Below, one piece after another: positions 28,390 through 36,840 of a stretch of 64,000 bases of DNA. Below the pieces are notes generated by a model that saw nothing but the letters and a program-made list of their open reading frames with translations, had not been told where the DNA came from and ran no database searches. Source of the DNA: Microbispora amethystogenes (GTDB lineage: Bacteria > Actinomycetota > Actinomycetes > Streptosporangiales > Streptosporangiaceae); the NCBI RefSeq assembly GCF_016863015.1, contig NZ_BOOB01000058.1, positions 19,150 to 83,149 on the forward strand. The letters are read 5' to 3'. Every line of letters starts with the position of its first letter. Position 1 is the first letter of the stretch. A program made the position numbers and the translations under genes.

Positions 28390-29490
28390 TCATCCTGCCG
28401 CGGCGGGGATCCGGTAGGTGGGACGTGGATAGCCGGGCTTGAACGACGGGACGCCGGCGCTCTGTACGGCCGACGTGCCGGTGGCGGCGGACACCACCTC
28501 CACCGCCTCGGCCACCGCGGCGTCGAGCTCGTCGGGCTCGCACGCGACGCGGGCGTTGAGCCGTGCCTCCGCGTCGGTGAACGTCCTGCCCGCGACGGCG
28601 TCGACGGTCGGCTCGGCGCCGCCGGCGGTCACGCTCACCTTGCTCAGGTCACCGGCGGACTCCAGGCCGACCTTCACATGGCCGATCATCCAGCCGTTGC
28701 GGGCGGCGGTCGCGGACAGGTGCTCCAGCAGCGCACGGGCCCAGGCGTCCGGGTCGAAGCCCTCCGCCGCCGTCACGTCGAAGCTGAGGTTCAGCCAGGC
28801 CAGCGCCGCCTCGGCGTTGGCGTAGCGGTCGTAGTCGATCTCGAGGCCGCGCCCCACGGGCTCCGAGCCCAGCCAGAGGGACACGAGGTGTTCCAGCCCT
28901 TCACCGGTTTTCGCCGAGTAGCCGAGCACGGTGGCGGTGGGGTATCGCTCGCGCAGGTCCGCGATGACGGCGGCGGCCTCCGCCGCGCCGAGCAGGTCGA
29001 TCTTGTTGAGCGCGATCACGTCGGCTTCCTGCAACTGCTTGCCGAACAGATAGGACATGTCCGACTCTGTGTCGTCCAGCGGCAGCGACGTACGGAGCGC
29101 GTCGAGCCTTTCCGGTTCGACGACGACCAGGAGAGGGGCGGGCGTGAAACGTTCACCGTAGTGGGCGCTGAGCGGCCGGATGACGGTGGCCTGCAGATCG
29201 GTGCAACTGCCCACCGCCTCGGCGAGCAGCGTGTCCACATTGTGGCCGTCGACCAGGCGCTGCGCGACGTTCAGCAGGTCCTCGAACCGGCAGCAGAAAC
29301 ATCCGCCCGTGACCTCGCCGGCCTCCGCGATCTCTGACCTGGCGAGCTGGGTGTCCACCAGTTCGGTGCCCTGGTCGTTGGTGATGACCGCGACCCTGCG
29401 GCCCTGCGACTGGAGATGTTTCGCGACCGCGACGAGAGTGGTGGTCTTGCCCGCTCCGAGAAACCCGCTCAAGGTCATGAAGGTGATCAA
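28390..29490 (-). CDS. CobW/COG0523-family GTP-binding metallochaperone
   Basis: This 366-residue P-loop GTPase has Walker A GFLGAGKTTT, the metal-binding motif GGCFCCRF (CXCC type) and the guanine-specificity motif ALNKIDLL. The C-terminal part is less conserved and lacks a His-rich tail. COG0523 proteins use GTP hydrolysis to deliver zinc, cobalt, iron or other metals to client enzymes. Adjacency to arsM-arsN and ArsR-type boxes suggests arsenic-related control. A client could be one of the cysteine-rich enzymes in the nearby peptide operon, but this is speculative. Inverted repeats lie 139-210 bp upstream of its start. Confidence 0.85.
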   Translation of the reverse strand: MITFMTLSGFLGAGKTTTLVAVAKHLQSQGRRVAVITNDQGTELVDTQLARSEIAEAGEVTGGCFCCRFEDLLNVAQRLVDGHNVDTLLAEAVGSCTDLQATVIRPLSAHYGERFTPAPLLVVVEPERLDALRTSLPLDDTESDMSYLFGKQLQEADVIALNKIDLLGAAEAAAVIADLRERYPTATVLGYSAKTGEGLEHLVSLWLGSEPVGRGLEIDYDRYANAEAALAWLNLSFDVTAAEGFDPDAWARALLEHLSATAARNGWMIGHVKVGLESAGDLSKVSVTAGGAEPTVDAVAGRTFTDAEARLNARVACEPDELDAAVAEAVEVVSAATGTSAVQSAGVPSFKPGYPRPTYRIPAAAG

Positions 29491-29628
29491 CCGGCGTTCG
29501 CCTCACTTCTGGTAACGGTGCTCCGTACAGATATCGCCGCATGGCACGGCACGAGTGAGTATTCGCGTCACAGGGAGTCGAGGTGGTTTCAGTGATCCGC
29601 AGTCAGCTAACAGCCTCTATTCCACAAG

Positions 29629-29643
29629 GTCAAGGGCCTTGAC
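29629..29643. promoter_or_regulatory. GTCAAGGGCCTTGAC palindrome
   Basis: A 15-bp palindrome with 7-bp arms (GTCAAGG-G-CCTTGAC) lies 139 bp upstream of the CobW-type gene. A nearly identical copy (GTCAAGGGTCTTGAC) stands upstream of the OPT transporter gene at 42737-42751. On the minus strand each includes TTGACC, which could be a -35 box. A shared regulator of both operons is suggested. Confidence 0.6.
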
Positions 29644-29681
29644 GCCAGGCAACAAATCATTAACAATCGCCCGGAAAGAGG

Positions 29682-29699
29682 TATTGATGAGCGTCAATA
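29682..29699. promoter_or_regulatory. ArsR-type inverted repeat
   Basis: TATTGA-TGAGCG-TCAATA has perfect 6-bp arms and matches the AT-rich ATTGA..TCAAT form of ArsR-family operators. It overlaps the -35 hexamer of the plus-strand promoter at 29684-29712. Confidence 0.6.
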
Positions 29700-29712
29700 T
29701 AGGTGCTATAAT
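29684..29712 (+). promoter_or_regulatory. Consensus-like promoter facing arsR2
   Basis: TTGATG and TATAAT are separated by exactly 17 bp, an unusually good sigma-70-type match for this GC-rich genome. The expected transcript start is near 29719. No plus-strand protein gene follows before pepN, and arsR2 lies on the opposite strand, so an antisense or small RNA is possible. Confidence 0.6.
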
Positions 29713-29753
29713 CGTCACGAATTAATTCGCATGTTATTCGCGCACCGATTCAA

Positions 29754-29805
29754 CGATGACAGCGTGCGATGACAGCGTGCGATGACAGTGTGCGATGACG
29801 GCATC
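29754..29805. repeat. 13-bp tandem repeat
   Basis: The unit CGATGACAGCGTG occurs three times (the third with one change) and a fourth, decayed copy follows. It lies between the plus-strand promoter and the end of arsR2. Confidence 0.8.
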
Positions 29806-29861
29806 GATACACGACCGCCCGCCGGATCGGCCTGTCTCGCGGCGGCCCTGTCTTGCGGCGA

Positions 29862-30251
29862 CTATCTCGCGGCTACGGAGGGCAGGGCGATGATGCCCGT
29901 CAGTGCGGTGAGCGCCTCGGGCACGACCCGGTAGTAGACCCAGGTGCCCCGGCGAGTCGACGTCACGAGCCCGGCGTCCCGGAGAACCCTGAGGTGATGG
30001 CTGATGGTCGGCTGGGTGAGGTCGAACGCCCCGACGAGGTCGCACACGCATGCCTCGCCGTCGAGATGAGAGGCGACGAGGGAGAGCAGCCTCAGCCGTA
30101 CGGGGTCGCCGAGCGCCTTGAAGCCCGCGGCGAGCGCGACGCTCTGCTCCTGGGTCATCGGCTCCGTCACCCGCGCCGGGCGCGGCACACCGGGTTCGAC
30201 CGAGGGAAGATCCTCATGCGGCAGCAGCACGGGCTCGTCGTGCTCGGCCAT
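29862..30251 (-). CDS. arsR: ArsR-family repressor with classic arsenic site
   Basis: This 129-residue winged-helix repressor carries the canonical metal motif ACVCDLVGAF just before the recognition helix (QPTISHHLRVLRDAGLV). Its N-terminal extension of about 30 residues is rich in Pro and acidic residues. It is the best candidate to bind the ATTGAT-type boxes upstream of the CobW operon, the peptide operon and the aquaporin. It is divergent from pepN with a 95-bp gap between the start codons. Confidence 0.93.
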   Translation of the reverse strand: MAEHDEPVLLPHEDLPSVEPGVPRPARVTEPMTQEQSVALAAGFKALGDPVRLRLLSLVASHLDGEACVCDLVGAFDLTQPTISHHLRVLRDAGLVTSTRRGTWVYYRVVPEALTALTGIIALPSVAAR

Positions 30252-30333
30252 GGCGATCGGGTCCTCTCCCTAAGCGCCCCGGGCGTGGGTCACCCGGCCG
30301 CATCACCCACGAGTCTAGACAACCCTTCCGCCC

Positions 30334-30339
30334 AGGAGG
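30334..30339 (+). promoter_or_regulatory. Ribosome binding site deciding the pepN start
   Basis: A perfect AGGAGG stands seven bases before the in-frame ATA at 30347. No ATG, GTG or TTG in the pepN frame lies at a usable distance from it. Confidence 0.7.
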
Positions 30340-30346
30340 TCTCGTC

Positions 30347-32839
30347 ATACCGCGTCCCCCGCTGACCCACGCCGAGGCGACGGAGCGTGGCGCCCTGCTG
30401 CGCGTGCGGTCCTACGACCTCCACGTCGACCTGAGCCGGACCGATGAACCGGTGTTCCGGTCCAGGAGCACGATCCGCTTCACCTGCGCCCGGCCAGGTG
30501 CCTCCAGCTGGGCGGACGCGCTGCCCCGGCGGGTGCGGTCCGCCCTGCTCAACGGACGGCCGGTCGAGTACGACGGCGCGGGACGGATCCGGCTGCCCGA
30601 TCTGGCGGCCGTCAACGAGCTGACCGTGGAGGCGGACTACGACTTCTCCACCGGCGGCGAGGGCCTCCACCGGTTCACCGACCCGGCCGACCACGAGGTG
30701 TACGTCTACAGCCACCTGCAGCCCGGCCACGCTCCCCGGGTGTTCGCCTGCTTCGACCAGCCCGACCTCAAGGCGCCCTTCACGATCGGCGTGACCGCTC
30801 CCGACGGCTGGACCGTCCTGTCCAACGCCCCCGTGCTTTCCAGCGCCCCGGGCGTCCACAGGTTCGCGCCGACCCCGCCGATCAGCACGTACGTCGTGGC
30901 GGTGGCGGCCGGCCCGTGGGCGTCGTGGACGGCGGACCGACCGGGCGCCGTGCCCCTGGGGGTGCACGCCCGGCGTTCCCTGGCGGCGCACCTCGACCCG
31001 GCCGCGCTGCTGGAGCGGCTCCGGGCGGGGGTGACGTTCTTCGCCGACGCGTTCGCGACGCCGTACCCGTTCCGGAAGCTCGACCTGTGCTTCGTGCCCG
31101 AGTTCAACTTCGGGGCCATGGAGAACGCCGCCTGCGTGTTCGCCGCGGAGACGTTCGTCTTCGACCGTGCGGTGACCCGGTACGCGCACCGCCGCCGGGA
31201 CGAGATGATCTTCCATGAGATCTCCCACCAGTGGTTCGGCGACCTCGTCACGCTGCGCTGGTGGGACGACCTGTGGCTGAGCGAGGCGTTCGCCACCTGG
31301 GCGGGCGTCCACGCGCTGACGCGGCTCACGGACGACGCCGATGCCTGGGCCGACTTCGCCGCCGGCAAGAAGGCGCACGCGTACCTGCTGGACCAGTCGC
31401 CCTCCACCCACCCCGTCGTGACCGGCGTCCCCGACGTGGACGCCGCCGGATCGGCATTCGACGCACTGACGTACCACAAGGGTGCGAGCGTGCTGCGCCA
31501 GCTCGTGGCGCGCCTGGGGCTGGACGCGTTCCTGGAGGGCATGCGGCTCTACTTCGCGGACCACTCCCACGGCACCGCCGGCCGGCCCGAGATGCTCGGC
31601 GCCCTGGAGAAGGCGGGCGGCCGGGACCTGACCGCCTGGACGGACGCCTGGCTGACGACGGCCGGGCTCACCGAGGTGCGGGCCGACTTCGACGTCGACG
31701 AGGCCGGGCGTTTCACGCGTTTCGACCTGCTCCAGGACGGGTCGCCGAGGCCGCACCGTCTCGCGGTCGGCGTCTACGCGGAGGACCGCCACGGCGATCT
31801 CGTCCGCGTACGGAGGCACGAACTCGACGCCGACGGCCCGCGCACGAGCGTGGACGCGCTCGTCGGCGCCCGGTCCGGCGCGCTGGTGCTGCCCAACGAC
31901 GGCGACCTGACGTACTGCCGGATCGTGCTGGACCCGCGCTCCGCCGAGGAGGTCGTCCACCGGATCGGCCGGCTGGCCGATCCCATGGCCCGCTCGCTCT
32001 GCTGGACGGCGGCGTGGGACATGGTCCGGCACGGGGAGCTGCCGCCGCGGCGGTTCCTGACGATGATCCTCGGCGGGCTGACGGCGGAGACGCAGATCGG
32101 CGTGTTCCAGCGGCTCCTCGTCCGGGCCGCCACCGTGCTGACGGCCTACACCGAGCAGGGCTGGGCCCGCGCCCACGGCTGGCCGTCGTACGTGGACCGC
32201 CTGCTGGACGTCGTCGGCGCCCCGGAAGGCGGCACAGACGGCGACACGGACGGCGACGCGGACCAGAGGCTGGCGGCGGCGCGGGCGGTCGCGGACGCGG
32301 CGCTGACGGACGCCCACGTCGGCACGGTGCGGAAATGGTTCCACGGAGCAGCACCGATCGACGTGGACGACGCGTTACGCCAGAGGCTCGCCCGGTGCCT
32401 GGTCGCGCACGGCGAGCCTCTGGACGACGTCACCGGCGCGTTCACCGCCGTGGGTGAACGGCTCGCCGAGCGGCTCCACGCGTCGGTGCCCACCGGGGAG
32501 GCCAAGGAGCGGGCGTGGACGACCATCCTCGGCAGCGGGAGCGTCGCACAGGTCCGCGCGCTGGCCGACGGCTTCGCCCACCCCGCGCACCATCACCTGC
32601 TCGCGCCGTTCGCCCGGCGCTACGCGCGGGACGTCCCCCCGCTGCTGGCCGCCGCCGGAGACCGGGAACCGGCGCGTACGGTCGCCGTCCGGATGTTCCC
32701 CTCCTGGCCGGTCTCACGGCGCACGCTCGAAATGATCGACGGCCTGCCCGCCGACGACCGGTTCGTCAGGCTTACCGGCGCGGCCAGGGCCGAGCTCGCC
32801 CTCGCCGTGGACCTGTCCGAGCGCGACGCCGCCGGGTGA
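30347..32839 (+). CDS. pepN: Aminopeptidase N, M1 family
   Basis: This zinc aminopeptidase has about 830 residues, normal for actinobacterial PepN. It has the exopeptidase motif GAMENA (near residue 254) and the zinc site HEISHQWFGDLV with the third ligand in LSEAFATW. A long C-terminal helical domain follows. The start is odd. The conserved opening (LTHAEATERGALLRVRSYDL) begins upstream of the first in-frame ATG/GTG/TTG at 30404. An AGGAGG at 30334-30339 is followed after seven bases by an in-frame ATA at 30347. Starting there gives a typical family N-terminus, so an ATA start or a base change in the start codon is suspected. Confidence 0.85.
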   Translation: MPRPPLTHAEATERGALLRVRSYDLHVDLSRTDEPVFRSRSTIRFTCARPGASSWADALPRRVRSALLNGRPVEYDGAGRIRLPDLAAVNELTVEADYDFSTGGEGLHRFTDPADHEVYVYSHLQPGHAPRVFACFDQPDLKAPFTIGVTAPDGWTVLSNAPVLSSAPGVHRFAPTPPISTYVVAVAAGPWASWTADRPGAVPLGVHARRSLAAHLDPAALLERLRAGVTFFADAFATPYPFRKLDLCFVPEFNFGAMENAACVFAAETFVFDRAVTRYAHRRRDEMIFHEISHQWFGDLVTLRWWDDLWLSEAFATWAGVHALTRLTDDADAWADFAAGKKAHAYLLDQSPSTHPVVTGVPDVDAAGSAFDALTYHKGASVLRQLVARLGLDAFLEGMRLYFADHSHGTAGRPEMLGALEKAGGRDLTAWTDAWLTTAGLTEVRADFDVDEAGRFTRFDLLQDGSPRPHRLAVGVYAEDRHGDLVRVRRHELDADGPRTSVDALVGARSGALVLPNDGDLTYCRIVLDPRSAEEVVHRIGRLADPMARSLCWTAAWDMVRHGELPPRRFLTMILGGLTAETQIGVFQRLLVRAATVLTAYTEQGWARAHGWPSYVDRLLDVVGAPEGGTDGDTDGDADQRLAAARAVADAALTDAHVGTVRKWFHGAAPIDVDDALRQRLARCLVAHGEPLDDVTGAFTAVGERLAERLHASVPTGEAKERAWTTILGSGSVAQVRALADGFAHPAHHHLLAPFARRYARDVPPLLAAAGDREPARTVAVRMFPSWPVSRRTLEMIDGLPADDRFVRLTGAARAELALAVDLSERDAAG

Positions 32840-34219
32840 CAGCCAATCCTCCGCGCCGACGCCCTGGGCGAACCTCTCGAACAGCTCCCGCATGGCCGGC
32901 CCGGCGTCCGGGCCCGCGTACCACCGCTCCCCCGCCCGGCCGGCCAGGTGGTCCCAGAGCGTCTCGCGCAGCGCGAACGCCTGGTGATACAGCAGCGGGT
33001 AGCAGGGCTTGCCCTCCAGGTAGGTCTGCAGCCGATCCCACGCGGCCCCCCGGTCCACCGCGACGCCGAACTCCCGCTCGTACGAGCGCGCGTACTCGGC
33101 GGCCGGGTCCGGGTGGCCGTCGTGGACGGCCATCTCGTAGCAGAGGCTGGTCGCCACCAGGCGCCGGACGTGCTCGCGCGCGAAGGCCAGGCGCTCCACG
33201 GCCTCGGCGTCCACCGTGACGCCGAGGTGGCGCCGCTGCCAGTCCGGCCGCCGGACCACCCCTTCCAGGGTGAAGCCGAACGCCTCGGTCAGCGCCGGAT
33301 GCGTGCGCCACAGGTCGGCGGGGTGCCGGGTGCCCGCGGTGAAGTGCAGCGCGTGCCCGAACTCGTGCAGCAGCGTGGCGTGGTGCCCCAGAGTCGTGCC
33401 CGGCGTGACGGACACACGCACGTCGGCCGGCGGAGCGACCGGCGAGCAGAACGCCGTGCCCGACTTGCCGGGCCGTGCGACGTCGTCGACGACGACGCGG
33501 TCCAGACATCCGCCGAAACCCCACGCGCGTACGGTGGAGCGGACGCCGTCGAGCGCGTCGCCGGCGCCCTCGGGCAGGACGGCGCGTGCGGCGACGAGGC
33601 GGGCGTCCCCCATGGACGGGGTGGAGATCGCGTCGCGGACCCGCCAGTCGTCCCATCGCTTGAGGAACGCCGGCCGCGTGGCGTCGAGCCAGCTCCGGGC
33701 GTGGCCGACGAACCGATCCACCTCAGGGTGCAGCGCCCGCACGAGTGCGGCGTGCGTCGGGAACCCCAGCTCGGCCCGCACCTCGGCGTACGCGTCGAGC
33801 CAGCGCCGCCGTCCCTCGCGCAGCCGCTCGCCGACGTCCGCCAGGGCGGCCCGGACCTCGGCGCGCCGCCGGTCGTCGGTGACGGTCCGCGAGAGGGCGA
33901 CGAGCTCCCCGTGGGTGAGCGTCCTGCCGCCGGCCTCGGCGGTGACGGTGCGCTGGAGCAGCCGCAGCCGCGCGGTCGCCTCCGTCAGCCGGACGCGGAA
34001 GTACCAGAGAACCAGCTCCCCGGCGTAGTGGAGGTCTCCGTGCTCCAGGGCCAGGAGGACGAGCCCGCCGTCGGTCAGCCAGGCGAGGCCGCTTTCCGGC
34101 AGGGCCGGAGGATCGTCGCCCTGCCCCGTCGCGGCCAGCCAGCGGGCGTGGGCGACCCGGGCCTGAAGCGCCGCGAGGTCCTCGACGTGACCGGCCAGAT
34201 AGCCGGGAACGGCGGTCAC
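32714..34219 (-). CDS. M3-like metallopeptidase
   Basis: This predicted cytoplasmic zinc peptidase has about 501 residues. The active site is TLLHEFGHALHF, with the third ligand probably the glutamate in LTEAFGF. Upstream GKSGTAFCSPVAPP resembles the substrate-binding block of M3 (thimet/oligoendopeptidase-like) enzymes. GTG at 34219 overlaps the stop of the FAD oxidoreductase gene (GTGA), so it is translationally coupled and is the last gene of the peptide operon. It may remove the leader or degrade by-products. Its last 42 codons overlap the end of pepN on the opposite strand. Confidence 0.8.
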   Translation of the reverse strand: MTAVPGYLAGHVEDLAALQARVAHARWLAATGQGDDPPALPESGLAWLTDGGLVLLALEHGDLHYAGELVLWYFRVRLTEATARLRLLQRTVTAEAGGRTLTHGELVALSRTVTDDRRRAEVRAALADVGERLREGRRRWLDAYAEVRAELGFPTHAALVRALHPEVDRFVGHARSWLDATRPAFLKRWDDWRVRDAISTPSMGDARLVAARAVLPEGAGDALDGVRSTVRAWGFGGCLDRVVVDDVARPGKSGTAFCSPVAPPADVRVSVTPGTTLGHHATLLHEFGHALHFTAGTRHPADLWRTHPALTEAFGFTLEGVVRRPDWQRRHLGVTVDAEAVERLAFAREHVRRLVATSLCYEMAVHDGHPDPAAEYARSYEREFGVAVDRGAAWDRLQTYLEGKPCYPLLYHQAFALRETLWDHLAGRAGERWYAGPDAGPAMRELFERFAQGVGAEDWLSPGGVALGQVHGEGELGPGRAGKPDEPVVGGQAVDHFERAP

Positions 34220-35439
34220 GACGGGTCCACGGAGGCCGCCGGGGGCAGGCCGAGCACCTCCGAGGCGCCGTCGGCGACCTTCTGCCAGAAGTCGCGCCGG
34301 TCCTCGGGGAGCCCGGCGAACAGCTCCGAGCAGCGGCGGGTCATCTCCAGTGCCAGCCCGGGATGGGCCAGCACGCCGCGGATCCAGGCGAGCTGGCCGG
34401 GCTCCGGCGGGTCGATCCGCAGCCCCGCGAGCCCCGCGCGGACCTTCCGCCCGACGCGCTCGTCCAGAACGGTCGCGTAGCTCGCCTGCGCCTGCGGCGT
34501 GTCGCCGTCCACCGCGAGCGGCACCGTGGCGGCGAGCGTCTCCGCCGCCGCGCAGGCGTCGGTGATGCCCGCGCCGAACAGCGGGTCCTTGTGGCAGTAG
34601 GCGTCGCCCGCCAGCCGCCAGCCCGGCCCCGCCGGCTCGCGGTGGAAGTTCCGCAGGCTCTTCGACGCGTACACGGGCGAGACCCGCCGTGCCGTGCGCA
34701 ACCGGGCCGCCATGGCGGGGATCGACCGGAGCAGGCGCTCGTATCCCTCGTCCGCCCGGATCGCCGCGTACTCCCCCACGGGCGCCGACAGCATGACCAC
34801 CCACCGCCCGCCGTCGCACGGGCCGGCCTGGAGCACGTGACCGCTGTCGTGCCACAGCTCCAGCGCGGGCGAGGGCAGCGGGACGACGTCCTCCCAGTAG
34901 GCGTGGAACGTGCAGCGCATGGCCCCGGCGTCGAAGGTCGTGGCCGCGCCGGCCTGCCGGGCGGTCGGAGAGCCCCGCCCGTCCGCGCCCACGACGATCC
35001 TGGCCTTCTCCGACCACCCCGCGCCCTCGATGCCGATGACCTGGTCACCGTCCCGGCGCAGGGACCGCACCGGGCTGCGCTCCCTGATCTCGGCCCCGTG
35101 CCGGCCCGCGGCGCGCAGCAGGATCCCGCTCAGGGTCTCCCGGCGTACGCACAGGTTGTAGTGGTAGGGCGAGCGGGGCAGCATGGGCGCGCCGTAGTAG
35201 CCGCCCTCGACCTCCAGGTGCCAGCGCCGCAGCGGCGGCGCGCCGGTGGCGAGCACCTCGTCCAGCACGCCGAGCCGGTCCAGGAAGGCCAGCGTCGTCG
35301 GGCCGAAGAAGTGGGTGGAGACGGCCGGGGCGGGCAGCCGGGTGCGGTCGCACACCAGGACCCGCAGGCCCTCCCGCGCGAGCAGGGCGGCGCTCGCGGC
35401 CCCGGCGACGCCGCCGCCGACCACGATCACGTCATACAT
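34216..35439 (-). CDS. FAD-dependent oxidoreductase of the geranylgeranyl-reductase/monooxygenase type
   Basis: This flavoprotein of 407 residues has an N-terminal dinucleotide fold (VIVVGGGVAGAASAALLAREG), a second FAD motif (IVVGADGRGSPTARQAG) and a third (GWRLAGDAYCHKDPLFGAGITDA). This is the architecture of group A flavin monooxygenases, halogenase-like enzymes and geranylgeranyl reductases. No halogenase WxWxIP motif was seen. GAGGAGCGG precedes the ATG. Within the operon it may oxidise, dehydrogenate or hydroxylate the peptide. Substrate and reaction are unknown. Confidence 0.85.
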   Translation of the reverse strand: MYDVIVVGGGVAGAASAALLAREGLRVLVCDRTRLPAPAVSTHFFGPTTLAFLDRLGVLDEVLATGAPPLRRWHLEVEGGYYGAPMLPRSPYHYNLCVRRETLSGILLRAAGRHGAEIRERSPVRSLRRDGDQVIGIEGAGWSEKARIVVGADGRGSPTARQAGAATTFDAGAMRCTFHAYWEDVVPLPSPALELWHDSGHVLQAGPCDGGRWVVMLSAPVGEYAAIRADEGYERLLRSIPAMAARLRTARRVSPVYASKSLRNFHREPAGPGWRLAGDAYCHKDPLFGAGITDACAAAETLAATVPLAVDGDTPQAQASYATVLDERVGRKVRAGLAGLRIDPPEPGQLAWIRGVLAHPGLALEMTRRCSELFAGLPEDRRDFWQKVADGASEVLGLPPAASVDPS

Positions 35440-35453
35440 CGGCCGCTCCTCGC

Positions 35454-35512
35454 GTCATGTCCCGCCGTGTCATGTCCCGCCGTGTCATGTCCCGCCGTGT
35501 CATGTCCCGCCG
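35454..35512. repeat. 15-bp tandem repeat, four copies
   Basis: The unit GTCATGTCCCGCCGT is repeated about four times, identically except at the edges. It fills the gap between the TldE-like and FAD genes and reaches into the last codons of the TldE-like gene. Copy number could vary by slippage. Confidence 0.85.
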
Positions 35513-36840
35513 GCCAGCACGAACGGCAGGCGGCCCGACCAGACCCTGCTCACGGCCCACCGGCGGTCGCTGACCGCGCGGAAACGGCGGCCGAGCACCT
35601 CGCGCAGGTCGAGCGCGATCGGACGCTGCCGGAGGATCCCGGCCACCCGTCCGTCCCTGATCAGGAACCCGAGCCGCAGCCTGCCCTCGACGACCGGTGA
35701 GAGGCCGGCGCGCTGGTGCCCGCCCATCAGCGACTCGACGAGCACCCCCTCGCGTACGCCGGCCAGCAGGTCGTCGAAGGAGCCGACGCCGGCCGGTCCG
35801 GCGGACAGCGTCGCGCCGTTGAGCACGGGCGTGGCGGGCTTGAGCACCGTACGGCGCAGCGCGTTGCCCCGGAACCCGTGCCCGGTAGGCGCCGTCCCGC
35901 ACGCGGCCGCCGTACGGACGCTGTGGTAGGCCCGGACCGGGACACCCCGCTCGACCAGCGTGAGGGGCGCGCACGGCACGCCGTCGTCGTCGCTGCCCGG
36001 CCAGGCCAGCCCACCGGTGCCCTCGTCGTCCGGCACGGCCGGTTCCGAGGGGTGGTCGCGCAGACAGATCGAGGGGTGCAGGAACGGCTCGCCCAGATGC
36101 CCGGCGACGAACGAGCGGCCCGCGGTGACGGCGGTGCCGTTCAACGCGGTGACCAGCGGGGTGAGCAGGGTGTGCACCGCTGACGGCGCGAGCAGCACGT
36201 CGTGGTCGCCGGACGGCGCGTCGGCGGCGGGCAGCCCGTCCCAGCCGGCCGCGGCCTCCAGCCACGCGGAGAGCGCGGCGGGCAGCTCCGGCGTCCGGGT
36301 CCAGCCGGTCCAGGGCAGCTGGACGGCCGATCCCTCCGCCAGCGCGGCGACGTGGAAGAACCGGTCCGAGGTCGTGGTGCGCCCGTCCGGGGCCGCGCGG
36401 TGCACCGCCTGTTCGGTCCGGGTCACCGTGCCGTGCACGGTCAGCCCGGCCCGGCATTGCAACGCGCCCAGCCGCTCGGCCAGGAGCCGTACGGACCGGG
36501 TTCCCTCGTCCACGGCGGACGTGCCGGTGGCTTCGGGGGCGGCGGTCCTCCCGACGACCGGGTCGGGTGACGCCGGGGGCCCGTGCGCCGCGTTCCGTAC
36601 GGCCTCGCCGACCAGCCCGTGCACGTCGTCGAGGCGGGTCGTGGTGGCCGTGCCCACCCGGCCGCGGTGGTGCACCCGCAGGCACAGCGCCGTCTCGTGC
36701 GCGGACCTGACCAGGTCGGGCACGCCCGAGCCGACCTCCACCACGGTGTCGTCACGCTCGACGGCCATGATCTCCCAGTGGTCGGCGCGGGCCGCGGCCT
36801 CGGCTCCGACCTGTTCCAGCCGGTCAGCCAGAGGTGACAC
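35500..36840 (-). CDS. pmbA: TldE/PmbA-family protease partner
   Basis: This 446-residue protein is of the TldD/PmbA superfamily. Its C-terminal half has the family order LLAPSAVHTLLTPLV, LHPSICLRDHPSEP, DDEGT, PLTLVERGVPV and GNALRRTVLKPATPVLNG. It lacks the HExxxH zinc motif present in the neighbour, as expected for the TldE subunit. TldD/TldE heterodimers trim unfolded or modified peptides such as microcin B17 and mature the cofactor-type RiPPs. GTG at 36840 follows GAGG and overlaps the TldD gene by 17 bp, so equimolar synthesis is likely. Confidence 0.85.
   Translation of the reverse strand: MSPLADRLEQVGAEAAARADHWEIMAVERDDTVVEVGSGVPDLVRSAHETALCLRVHHRGRVGTATTTRLDDVHGLVGEAVRNAAHGPPASPDPVVGRTAAPEATGTSAVDEGTRSVRLLAERLGALQCRAGLTVHGTVTRTEQAVHRAAPDGRTTTSDRFFHVAALAEGSAVQLPWTGWTRTPELPAALSAWLEAAAGWDGLPAADAPSGDHDVLLAPSAVHTLLTPLVTALNGTAVTAGRSFVAGHLGEPFLHPSICLRDHPSEPAVPDDEGTGGLAWPGSDDDGVPCAPLTLVERGVPVRAYHSVRTAAACGTAPTGHGFRGNALRRTVLKPATPVLNGATLSAGPAGVGSFDDLLAGVREGVLVESLMGGHQRAGLSPVVEGRLRLGFLIRDGRVAGILRQRPIALDLREVLGRRFRAVSDRRWAVSRVWSGRLPFVLAGGT

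Larger units (their letters stand above)
29491..29861. other. Regulatory intergenic region with repeats
   Basis: These 371 bp separate the CobW-type gene from arsR2. They are AT-richer than the surroundings and contain two palindromes, a strong plus-strand promoter, a 12-bp palindrome CGAATTAATTCG (29718-29729) and a 13-bp tandem repeat. No convincing protein gene was found. Confidence 0.6.

Noticed and set aside
29731..29772. A 13-codon plus-strand frame after the strong promoter
   Set aside because: It is too short, lacks a ribosome binding site and runs into the tandem repeat.
34216..35439. Flavin-dependent halogenase
   Set aside because: The FAD motifs fit, but the tryptophan-halogenase signature WxWxIP is not visible, so only a general oxidoreductase call is justified.
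35454..35512. Possible CRISPR array
   Set aside because: The repeat units are adjacent with no spacers; it is a simple tandem repeat.
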